Shown: one piece after another, positions 1-6,896 of the stretch
Layout: each line of letters starts with the position of its first letter
How positions within the stretch are numbered: position 1 is the first letter of the stretch
Assembly: GCA_947178465.1 (NCBI GenBank)
Contig: CAMWYL010000053.1
Location: 1 to 12,575 of the forward strand
DNA length: 12,575 bases
Origin: an uncultured Lachnospiraceae bacterium
GTDB lineage: Bacteria > Bacillota > Clostridia > Lachnospirales > Lachnospiraceae
Direction: 5' to 3'
Notes under the pieces: model-generated
What the model was told of the DNA's origin: nothing
Seen by the model: the letters and a program-made list of their open reading frames with translations, nothing else
Database searches by the model: none
Translations under genes and position numbers: made by a program

Positions 1-1709
1 GTTCTCTTCATATATGGCTCGCTACATGGAACCAGACCCTGATCATACAGGAACTTATGCCAAAATCTGGAGTATAACAGATGGAGGGTCGTGTGCTCCA
101 TACCCCCGTTATACCAGTCAACGGGCATCCAGTATTCCAGCGCTTCCTTACCGGCAAATGCACTGTCATTGTCGGGGTCGATATAGCGCAGGAAATACCA
201 TGAGGAGCCTGCCCACTGCGGCATCGTATCCGTCTCGCGCTCCGCCTTTCCACCGCATTTCGGACAAGTCGTCTCCACCCAATCCCGCATTGCCGCAAGC
301 GGGGATTCTCCTGTATCGGTAGGCATATAGCTCTCTACCTCCGGCAGCCGCAGCGGAAGCTCGCTCTCGTCAAGCGGCACATACCCGCAACACGGACATT
401 TCACGATGGGGATAGGCTCGCCCCAATAACGCTGACGGGAGAATACCCAGTCACGCAGCTTGTAATTTACTTTTCTGTGTCCGATACCCTGCTCTTCCAG
501 CCAATTGATAATTGTCGCCTTGGCTTCCTTTACCTCCAAACCGTTCAGGAAATCAGAATTGCAGAGGGTTCCTGTCGCAACATCCGTAAACGCTTCATTC
601 TGAACGTCTCCGCCTGCAACAACCTCAATAATCGGGAGTCCGAATTTCTTCGCGAAATCCCAGTCACGGGTATCGTGTGCCGGTACCGCCATAATCGCTC
701 CTGTTCCATAGGACATCAGTACATAATCAGATACCCATACCGGAATCTCTTTTTTATTGACCGGGTTGATTGCCGATATGCCCTTTACACATACGCCGGT
801 CTTATCCTTTGCAAGCTCGGTACGCTCAAAATCAGATTTTTTCGCGGCCTGTTCACGGTATGCCATGATTTCGTCATAATTTTCGATTACTTCTTTATAT
901 TTATCAATCAGCGGATGCTCCGGTGAAATAACCATGTAGGTCGCTCCGAACAGGGTGTCCGGTCTTGTGGTGTAAATCGTAAGAATTTCATCCTGCTCCT
1001 TGAGCTTGAAATTTACCTCTGCACCTTCAGAACGACCAATCCAATTCTTCTGTGATACCTTGACCTTCTCGATATAATCCACATGGTCAAGCCCCTCCAG
1101 AAGCTTCTCCGCATAGTCGGTAATTCTAAGCATCCACTGTGACTGCATCTTTCGGACTACCTCTGCGCCGCAACGCTCACACACGCCGTTTACAACTTCC
1201 TCATTCGCAAGTCCGACCTTGCAGGAGGTACAAAAATTAATCGGCATCTCGCTCTTATACGCAAGCCCTTTCTTAAACAGCTGAAGGAAAATCCACTGTG
1301 TCCATTTATAGTATTTCTCATCCGTTGTATTCACTTCCTTCGACCAATCAAAGGAGTAGCCTAAGATTTTTAACTGATTCTTAAAATGCGCAACGTTATT
1401 TTTTGTGACAATCTTCGGATGGATTTTATTCTTAATTGCATAATTTTCCGTGGGAAGTCCGAAGGCATCCCAGCCCATCGGGAACAGGACGTTATAACCC
1501 TGCATTCTTCTTTTACGTGACACGATATCCATCGCCGTGTAGGGTCTGGGATGACCTACGTGAAGTCCCTGTCCTGACGGGTAGGGGAACTCTACCAATG
1601 CGTAATATTTCGGCTTGGACTTATCCACGCCGACCTTAAAGGCTTCCTCCTTATCCCAGATATCCTGCCATTTTTTCTCAATTTCCTTTGGTGAATATTC
1701 TTTGCTCAT
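1..1709 (-). CDS. leuS: Leucyl-tRNA synthetase, N-terminal 569 residues (cut by window edge)
   Basis: Class I aminoacyl-tRNA synthetase that charges tRNA-Leu with leucine in the cytoplasm. I translated the minus strand from the ATG at 1707-1709, and the frame stays open to base 1. Visible are the class I signature HVGHPRPYTAMD at about residues 50-61, the QWIFLQLFKKGLAYK segment, and a zinc-type cysteine set (CTSC and CERC at about 160-180). The CP1 editing domain follows with TTRPDTLFGATYMV and GTGAIMAVPAHDTRD, then a second Cys set (CPCCGY, CPKCGG) and MPQWAGSSWYFLRY near the end of the visible part. Bacterial LeuS is about 800 residues, so roughly 235 residues including KMSKS lie beyond the left edge. 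A ribosome binding site (AAAGGAAC) lies about 11 bases before the ATG. The gene is preceded by a leucine T-box, so it should be induced when tRNA-Leu is uncharged. Identity is secure. Confidence 0.97.
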   Translation of the reverse strand, partial: MSKEYSPKEIEKKWQDIWDKEEAFKVGVDKSKPKYYALVEFPYPSGQGLHVGHPRPYTAMDIVSRKRRMQGYNVLFPMGWDAFGLPTENYAIKNKIHPKIVTKNNVAHFKNQLKILGYSFDWSKEVNTTDEKYYKWTQWIFLQLFKKGLAYKSEMPINFCTSCKVGLANEEVVNGVCERCGAEVVRKMQSQWMLRITDYAEKLLEGLDHVDYIEKVKVSQKNWIGRSEGAEVNFKLKEQDEILTIYTTRPDTLFGATYMVISPEHPLIDKYKEVIENYDEIMAYREQAAKKSDFERTELAKDKTGVCVKGISAINPVNKKEIPVWVSDYVLMSYGTGAIMAVPAHDTRDWDFAKKFGLPIIEVVAGGDVQNEAFTDVATGTLCNSDFLNGLEVKEAKATIINWLEEQGIGHRKVNYKLRDWVFSRQRYWGEPIPIVKCPCCGYVPLDESELPLRLPEVESYMPTDTGESPLAAMRDWVETTCPKCGGKAERETDTMPQWAGSSWYFLRYIDPDNDSAFAGKEALEYWMPVDWYNGGMEHTTLHLLYSRFWHKFLYDQGLVPCSEPYMKR

Positions 1710-1770
1710 ACTGCAATCCGTTCCTTTCTCTTAATCCATTCATAATCAAGTAGGCAAAGCTCTTCCGCAT

Positions 1771-1820
1771 AAAGAAAAGCCTCTTCGCCTCCGGCTTATG
1801 CCAGAGACGAAAAGGCTTTT
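1771..1820 (-). terminator. Intrinsic terminator of the leuS T-box
   Basis: On the minus strand a long stem begins AAAAGCCTTTTCGTCTCTGGC, turns at ATAA, and returns as GCCGGAGGCGAAGAGGCTTTT, followed by more T residues (TTTTCTTT at 1771-1779). The 5' arm lies directly after the T-box sequence, so the antiterminator would compete with it. About 61 bases separate it from the leuS start. Confidence 0.88.
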
Positions 1821-2063
1821 TAAAGCTTTCCGCGGTACCACTCTGTTTCAGATTATATAATAATATAATCTACACTCTGCTTCTGTAACGGGAATTCCCG
1901 TCCACGGCTACTCAGCTGCCAGCATATAATAACCAGCGTTATTCACTGTGGAAACTCAAAGGCGAGTTCAAGGCTTCGCGCTGCTGTCTCACACCACCCG
2001 ACAGCTCTCTGAAAGGCTTCCGCCCCTACTACTCCTTCTCACTGTTGCTTCTTATTTAATATG
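1771..2063 (-). promoter_or_regulatory. T-box leader controlling leuS, leucine specifier CUC
   Basis: Read on the minus strand, this leader has the T-box signature AGAGTGGTACCGCG at 1831-1844. Just before it is a perfect 8-bp hairpin with loop AATA at 1851-1870 (stem III position). The 5' end carries GAGTAGTAGGGG, which resembles the AGUA/K-turn side of Stem I, and a GC-rich Stem I. A CUC codon sits in the context GAACTCGCC (CTC at 1964-1966), matching the specifier-loop context of T-boxes, and CUC is a leucine codon. Uncharged tRNA-Leu is expected to stabilise the antiterminator and allow leuS transcription; charged tRNA would favour the terminator that follows. The exact 5' end is inferred from the promoter. 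Confidence 0.92.
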
Positions 2064-2069
2064 AATAAG

Positions 2070-2098
2070 ATTTTAGCACAGGAGCCGGAAAAATGCAA
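2070..2098 (-). promoter_or_regulatory. Sigma-A-type promoter of the leuS leader
   Basis: Minus-strand TTGCAT (2093-2098) and TAAAAT (2070-2075) are separated by exactly 17 bases, predicting a start near 2063 just before the T-box. The -35 box abuts the stop codon of the chemoreceptor gene (2099-2101). No terminator is visible between that gene and this promoter, so upstream transcripts would also enter the T-box. Confidence 0.72.
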
Positions 2099-3829
2099 CT
2101 AAATATTTTTAAAGTGTGAAACTTCCGTCTGCAGTCCGTCAGAGATTTCCTTATTGCTTTCCGCATCATTGCGGATGTCCTTGAGCAAGTCCACAAGCTG
2201 CGTGGTACTATCTGCAACCATGGTAACGCCTTGTGCGCTCTCTTCCACTGCAATATTAATCCCATTAATGCCATCTGTCATTTCTGACATGGTTTCCTCA
2301 AGGTTCTGCGTCTTCTCGTTGAAATCACAGAACATTCCATTCATATTGTCCGCGTCGTCATGGTAACGGTTTGCGACATTAACAAACTTATCATAATCCA
2401 CTAATACCGTATTGTCGATAAAACTCAACATTTCATTCGCATTCTGCGCAAGCTCGCCAACCGCCTCTGTTACTGCCGCACTGATGTGCTGAATATTGTT
2501 CGCGGTATCACGGCTGGTATCCGCAAGCACACGAATTTCATCCGCTACCACGGAAAAACCTCTGCCTGCCTCACCTGCACGCGCGGCCTCTATGGACGCA
2601 TTGAGTGCTAACAGGTTGGTCTGACTTGAGATGTTCAAAATCTCCGTCGTAAGCTCATTAATCTTCTCCACGCTACGGCTGTTCTCAATAGCGGTCTCCA
2701 ACAGTTTCTTATTATTATCCATCATATTGACAGTGCTGTTCTTACCCTCCAGCACCTCACCGCGAATCCGCTGCGCCCTGCGCTTGATCTTACCTGCAAA
2801 TTCGGTTCCTTCCTCTGCCTTGCTACGCATATCCTGTGCAAGTCCAAGCACGTTCTTGGATCCGAGCGTCACCTGATCAAGCGTCGCAGAAATCTCTTCC
2901 ATGCTGGCTGACATTTCTTCCATAGTTGCGGAAATATCTCCCGCACTGGATTCTGATTTCTGAATACTGGAATGGATGCCGTTTATCTGTTCATCCATAT
3001 TTACGGAACTGCTCCGGATTTTGCGCATCGTCGTCTGGAGTTGGTCAATAAAGCTATTGATTCCTGCCACCAGCTGGCCAACCTCGTCCTTCGTTCTTAC
3101 CGGTATCCGCTGCGTTAAATCACCATTGTTATGTTGTATATCATGGATGATTTGATTTAATTGCACTGTTGCATTCCTTGCAGGCCGCACTACCGTAAAA
3201 CCGATTAGCAGCCCTGTAAAAACACCAACGACAATAAAAATAAAACTTATGATTCTTGATATAACCTGCAACTTATTGGTATTCTCGATTCGCTCCTCCG
3301 CAAGCGCATGCGCTGCGCTGTTCAGCGTATCGCTAAATGCAGCCTGCTTTTCCTGCAATGCCAGAATAATCGCGTACAGTCCGCCGTTCCGCTCTGTCGC
3401 GCCCGCTTTGTCCCCTGCCAGATAAAGGCTTGCAACCTCCGATACCGTCTCCTTCAGCGGCGAAAAACTGCTCCTGTATTCCTGAAGTGCCTGTGTAAGC
3501 CGTGCATTATCCAGCTCACTGCACAACTGCTCCATCGTATCAAACGCATCTTCAATCGTGCTGACCGTTCCGGGCACTGAACCCGCTATATTTGCGGAGG
3601 TCTCCTCCTCTGCGGACAATACAATCAGATTTCCATACAGCTTACATTCTCCAACCTTGTTGGTAATGACCTCATTCTGGATTTGCAGCTGCATGTAGAC
3701 ATTTGACAGCTGAAGCACCGCGTTCTTTGCATTTGTCGTTCCCCTTGCTGAGAAGTTACTGTTTATCAGAAAGATAATCAGTAAAATCACAAGCAGTGTG
3801 TATACTTTTGTTCCTATATGTTTACTCAC
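2099..3829 (-). CDS. Methyl-accepting chemotaxis protein (transmembrane chemoreceptor)
   Basis: Membrane chemoreceptor that passes an extracellular signal to CheA/CheW. The 576-residue product has a first membrane helix at about 9-26 and an extracellular, mostly helical four-helix-bundle-like sensor at about 27-188. A second membrane helix follows at about 189-214, then a HAMP linker at about 215-268 (DLTQRIPVRTKDEVGQL). The cytoplasmic coiled-coil signalling domain ends near 576. Its hairpin tip is clear at about 403-437: TNLLALNASIEAARAGE followed by GRGFSVVADEIRVLAD. No C-terminal CheR-tethering pentapeptide (NWETF-like) is seen. The start is GTG with AGAGGG about 9 bases upstream; the nearby ATG at 3832-3834 runs into a stop after two codons. 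The gene begins 24 bp after the EF-G-like gene and is probably cotranscribed with it. The ligand cannot be read from the sequence. Confidence 0.95.
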   Translation of the reverse strand: MSKHIGTKVYTLLVILLIIFLINSNFSARGTTNAKNAVLQLSNVYMQLQIQNEVITNKVGECKLYGNLIVLSAEEETSANIAGSVPGTVSTIEDAFDTMEQLCSELDNARLTQALQEYRSSFSPLKETVSEVASLYLAGDKAGATERNGGLYAIILALQEKQAAFSDTLNSAAHALAEERIENTNKLQVISRIISFIFIVVGVFTGLLIGFTVVRPARNATVQLNQIIHDIQHNNGDLTQRIPVRTKDEVGQLVAGINSFIDQLQTTMRKIRSSSVNMDEQINGIHSSIQKSESSAGDISATMEEMSASMEEISATLDQVTLGSKNVLGLAQDMRSKAEEGTEFAGKIKRRAQRIRGEVLEGKNSTVNMMDNNKKLLETAIENSRSVEKINELTTEILNISSQTNLLALNASIEAARAGEAGRGFSVVADEIRVLADTSRDTANNIQHISAAVTEAVGELAQNANEMLSFIDNTVLVDYDKFVNVANRYHDDADNMNGMFCDFNEKTQNLEETMSEMTDGINGINIAVEESAQGVTMVADSTTQLVDLLKDIRNDAESNKEISDGLQTEVSHFKNI

Positions 3830-3853
3830 ACCATTCCACCCTCTCGTTTCGCG

Positions 3854-5944
3854 TTATTCCTCGCTGTTCTCAGCAACCTTGCTTGCCCTTGCCTTTACCT
3901 CGGCATCCTGAATATCGCTCGGCGCCTGCTCATATCTGACAAATTCATATTCATAGTTCCCGCGTCCGCCTGTCATGGAACGCAGCACCGTACAGTATCC
4001 GTTCAACTCCATCACCGGTATATCAGCCTCAATCACCTGCTTGCCGTTTCCAATCGGATTCATGCCAAGCACTCTGCCACGGCGTTTATTCAAATCGCCC
4101 ATGATATCACCGGTGTATCTGTCAGGTACCGTCACTTTAAGATTTGCAATCGGCTCCAACAGAATCGGCGCAGCATCCATAACGCCTTTCTTGAAGGCTT
4201 GAATAGTCGCCATCTTAAACGCCATTTCAGAGGAATCTACCGGATGATACGAGCCGTCATACAGAACACCCTTCACTCCTACTACCGGATAAGCCGCCAA
4301 GGGGCCTTTCAAAACAGATTCCTGAAGTCCCTTTTCCACCGCGGGGAAATAATTCTTCGGAACAGCACCGCCTACAACCTCCTGCTCAAACACATAAGCC
4401 TGCTCCAAGTCACCCGACGGCTCAAAACGCATCTTTACATGTCCATATTGTCCGTGTCCGCCGGACTGTTTCTTATATTTATACTCTACGTCAGACTTTT
4501 TCTTGATGGTCTCCCTAAAAGCAACCTTCGGCTTGCTCAGCTCAATCGTGCATTTATACTCATTGACGAGGCGACTCTGGATAATCTCAAGCTGCTGCTC
4601 ACCGATACCATACAAGAGGCTCTGCCGGTTCTCCACATCATTTACGACCTTGAGGGTCTGGTCCTCATGCGACAACTTCTGCAATGCTTGGGATACCTTG
4701 TCGATATCACCCTTGTTCGGCACCTTGTAACGCATTGCGGTATAGGGTTTTGATAGCTCAAATTTACCATATTCAATAACAGTTGCTTTTGTTGAAAGCG
4801 TGTTGCCTGTTCTCGCCGCGGTAAGCTTTGCAATCGCTCCAATATCGCCGGCATGAAGCTCGCTGATTTCAATGGGCTTACTTCCCTGAAGCACATAGAG
4901 CTTGCTGACCTTCTCCTCAACATCCTTATCCTTATTGTAAATAACGTCATCAGACTTAAATACGCCGGAACATACCTTAATCAGCGAATACTTGCCGATG
5001 AAAGGGTCCACAATTGTCTTAAATACATAAGCAGACTTGGGCTTTGAGAAATCATAGTTTGCCTCAAATACTTCGTTTGTCTTCATATTGAAGCCTGCTA
5101 TCTGCTTATTCTCAGGACTTGGCATATATTTCACGATATCATCAAGCAACGCATATGTACCCTGACATAACAGGTTGGAGCCCATACTGATCGGAACAAT
5201 CGAGCCGTCCATTACATTTGTCCGCAACGCCGCACGGATTTCATTCTCCGAAAAGGTCTCCCCACCGAAATAACGCTCCATAAACTCCTCGCTGGTCTCT
5301 GCAACTGCCTCCATCAGGGTATCTCTGTACAGAGTGAGGTTTTCTTTACTGTAATCAGGTATCTCACATTCCTCAATCTCCTTACCCTTCCAGCGGTTTC
5401 CGGTCTCGCTGACTACATTAACATAGCCTACGAACTTTTCATTCTCTCTGATTGGGAAATGAAACGGCGCAATCTTCTTGCCATACATCTCGGTCAGCTT
5501 CTCCACAACATTCTTAAAAGAGGCATTGTCTGCATCCATGCCCGTAACATATATCATTCTGGAGAGCTTGTATTTCTCGCACAGCTCCCATGCCTTTTCC
5601 GTTCCTGCCTCAACACCGGATTTTCCGGAAACAACAATAATCGCGGCATCCGCAGCGCTGATAGCCTCCTCAACTTCACCGATAAAATCAAAATATCCCG
5701 GCGTGTCAAGCACGTTAATCTTTACACCCTCCCACTCAATCGGGATAACTGATGTACTGATGGAAATCTTTCTCTTCTGTTCTTCCTTGCCAAAGTCGCT
5801 GACCGTATTGCCGTCCTCAACTTTCCCCATACGTGAAGTAATGCCTGCCAAATATGCCATAGACTCCGCAAGACTCGTCTTGCCGGTTCCGCCATGCCCT
5901 AACAATACCACATTTCTAATCTTATCCGTTGTGTAAACATTCAT
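3854..5944 (-). CDS. EF-G-like translational GTPase (FusA2-type paralogue)
   Basis: A 696-residue relative of elongation factor G, about the length of EF-G, with all five domains. The P-loop is GHGGTGKT at 16-23 and G3 is DTPG at 80-83. A domain II-like beta region lies at about 305-395, domain III at about 400-475, domain IV includes SGGHGQYGHVKM at 495-505, and domain V has LLEPIANLKVTV and GDLNKRRGRVLGM at 595-628. It differs from canonical EF-G in two places. The switch II histidine is replaced by tyrosine (DTPGYFDF), as in the EF-G-like subfamily. The guanine-specificity motif reads TGMD at 134-137 instead of NKxD. The function of this paralogue is not settled; translocation by it should not be assumed. 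The start has AGGAGGT 8 bases upstream and its own promoter. A chemoreceptor gene follows after 24 bp. Family assignment is secure, precise role is not. Confidence 0.95.
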   Translation of the reverse strand: MNVYTTDKIRNVVLLGHGGTGKTSLAESMAYLAGITSRMGKVEDGNTVSDFGKEEQKRKISISTSVIPIEWEGVKINVLDTPGYFDFIGEVEEAISAADAAIIVVSGKSGVEAGTEKAWELCEKYKLSRMIYVTGMDADNASFKNVVEKLTEMYGKKIAPFHFPIRENEKFVGYVNVVSETGNRWKGKEIEECEIPDYSKENLTLYRDTLMEAVAETSEEFMERYFGGETFSENEIRAALRTNVMDGSIVPISMGSNLLCQGTYALLDDIVKYMPSPENKQIAGFNMKTNEVFEANYDFSKPKSAYVFKTIVDPFIGKYSLIKVCSGVFKSDDVIYNKDKDVEEKVSKLYVLQGSKPIEISELHAGDIGAIAKLTAARTGNTLSTKATVIEYGKFELSKPYTAMRYKVPNKGDIDKVSQALQKLSHEDQTLKVVNDVENRQSLLYGIGEQQLEIIQSRLVNEYKCTIELSKPKVAFRETIKKKSDVEYKYKKQSGGHGQYGHVKMRFEPSGDLEQAYVFEQEVVGGAVPKNYFPAVEKGLQESVLKGPLAAYPVVGVKGVLYDGSYHPVDSSEMAFKMATIQAFKKGVMDAAPILLEPIANLKVTVPDRYTGDIMGDLNKRRGRVLGMNPIGNGKQVIEADIPVMELNGYCTVLRSMTGGRGNYEYEFVRYEQAPSDIQDAEVKARASKVAENSEE

Positions 5945-6023
5945 TGCAGCTACCTCCTGTTTCCGTCATATAATGGTTGTCGTTCTTTACAGTAACGCAT
6001 TCCCATATGCATCATACGTTATA

Positions 6024-6052
6024 ATTTTACTATATATTGTCTGAAAATTCAA
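6024..6052 (-). promoter_or_regulatory. Promoter of the EF-G-like / chemoreceptor unit
   Basis: Minus-strand TTGAAT (6047-6052) and TAAAAT (6024-6029) are 17 bases apart. The transcript would start near 6017, giving a leader of about 70 bases before the AGGAGGT site and the ATG at 5942-5944. Confidence 0.68.
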
Positions 6053-6059
6053 TCTATTT

Positions 6060-6074
6060 TGTGCAAACTGCACA
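6060..6074. promoter_or_regulatory. Possible operator: TGTGCA-AAC-TGCACA palindrome
   Basis: A perfect 6-bp inverted repeat with a 3-bp centre lies 7 bp upstream of the -35 box of the EF-G-like gene promoter. Position and symmetry suit a dimeric regulator, but no cognate factor can be named and a 15-bp palindrome can arise by chance. Confidence 0.3.
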
Positions 6075-6154
6075 CTGTCTTTTTTCATAAAATATCATGT
6101 ATATTTTCGTAACAATTGCCTAGTGTAACTCAACTTAATTGCCCTAATGTTTTA

Positions 6155-6349
6155 CGCAGGATAGGTTTTCAGTCTGCAAGGCGAAGGAGGGAGGCGGTGC
6201 GGTGGCATCGTTGACCGACGACAACGCAGCAGATGGAAATTTAGCCAAGTAAAACATAGGGATAATTGAGGTGAGTTATACCAGTGTGCCGGCTCATTGA
6301 TGTCCGGCAAAATTCCGCAGAATGATTTTTCATCGGCAACAGTCAAATA
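6155..6349 (+). repeat. Tandem intergenic repeat, unit 1
   Basis: First of about 2.4 units with a period of 195 bp. Bases 6174-6252 align without gaps to 6369-6447 with 59 of 79 identical by my hand count; the rest of the unit is more diverged. It carries a GCAG/CTGC stem (6156-6177) and a hairpin TCGT-tgaccg-ACGA (6208-6221). A further stem GCCGG...CCGGC lies at about 6288-6308. The plus strand is purine rich. No convincing protein is encoded in either direction. Strand is nominal. Confidence 0.75.
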
Positions 6350-6544
6350 GCGCGGAATGGATTTCATTCTGCAAGACAACCAAACGAGGCGATGCGGTGG
6401 TATCTTTGTGTGAAGATAACACAGCAGCCGGAAATTCAGGCAAGTAATTTGGTGAAATAAGAATGCGTCGTACATTAGTGTTTCCTGCAGGCAATGGTTC
6501 GAGCAGCTGCGGAGCAGATATTCGGCGAATAGCGATTTGAGATT
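6350..6544 (+). repeat. Tandem intergenic repeat, unit 2
   Basis: Second unit, offset exactly 195 bp from unit 1. It has the best-formed structures: stem GCGGAATG-gattt-CATTCTGC (6352-6372, one G-T pair) and hairpin TATCTT-tgtgtg-AAGATA (6401-6418). The second hairpin occupies the same columns as TCGT/ACGA in unit 1. The pair G6210-C6219 of unit 1 is T6405-A6414 here, a compensatory change. Both units share TGCGGTGG and end their conserved part with AAGTAA. Confidence 0.75.
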
Positions 6545-6620
6545 GCGCGGAGCTGAATCATGGAGGTTCCTGCGAGAGTCAACAGCTTTGCGGCGGTTTG
6601 CCGGACTTGGAATTTTTAAA
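6545..6620 (+). repeat. Degenerate third unit of the tandem repeat (partial)
   Basis: GCGCGGA begins at 6545, exactly 195 bp after the same string at 6350. CTGCGAGAG (about 6570), TGCGGCGG (about 6589) and GGAATTT (about 6609) then correspond to CTGCAAGAC, TGCGGTGG and GGAAATT of unit 2. The hairpin 2 region appears deleted. The match is weak and rests mainly on order and spacing. Confidence 0.4.
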
Positions 6621-6648
6621 TGACAAAAAGCGCGGGATGATGTATAAT
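6620..6648 (+). promoter_or_regulatory. Strong sigma-A-type promoter facing tyrA
   Basis: ATGACA (6620-6625, five of six to TTGACA) and a perfect TATAAT (6643-6648) with a 17-bp spacer. Transcription would start near 6655, giving a leader of about 240 bases before tyrA. Confidence 0.68.
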
Positions 6649-6654
6649 GGGAAG

Positions 6655-6896
6655 CAGTGGCAGCCTGTCCAAGCGGACATATGGGAGTCGGATGGAAAAT
6701 TAATTTTTCACGGACGAATTCATTCGTCTTGTAAATGTTTTGTCTTGCAGATATAAATATCATGTGTTATGAAATTGGAATAGTGTGAAATCAAAATTTC
6801 ACCATCCTAATTTGTATGCCCGCAAAGGCAGTCGTATGGGAGTTAGCATGAAAACTACATCTATTTGAGCCGCTGAAAACGGCATGGAGGATTAAT
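6655..6896 (+). promoter_or_regulatory. Structured untranslated leader of tyrA
   Basis: Predicted leader with three simple hairpins: TGTCC-aagc-GGACA (6666-6679), GACGAAT-tc-ATTCGTC (6713-6728) and GTGAAAT-caaa-ATTTCAC (6785-6802). The second is followed by a loose T-rich stretch (ttgtaaatgtttt) and could be a weak terminator. I recognise no known riboswitch, T-box sequence or leader peptide rich in Tyr or Phe codons. The leader ends in a GGAGG site before tyrA. Confidence 0.35.

Noticed and set aside
477..926. 149-codon plus-strand frame within leuS
   Set aside because: Antisense shadow; the minus strand is a continuous leuS frame with class I synthetase motifs.
3818..4753. 311-codon plus-strand frame antisense to the EF-G-like gene
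   Set aside because: A shadow of a strongly conserved gene on the other strand; no ribosome binding site and no recognisable motif.
6152..6763. 203-codon open frame on the minus strand between the EF-G-like gene and tyrA
   Set aside because: It has no ribosome binding site, its composition (many C, H, R, S, P) is not protein-like, and it runs through the tandem repeats, whose changes do not favour synonymous positions.
6848..6868. Six-codon leader peptide MKTTSI upstream of tyrA
   Set aside because: It has no Tyr or Phe codons and no adjoining terminator/antiterminator pair, so attenuation by it is not supported.
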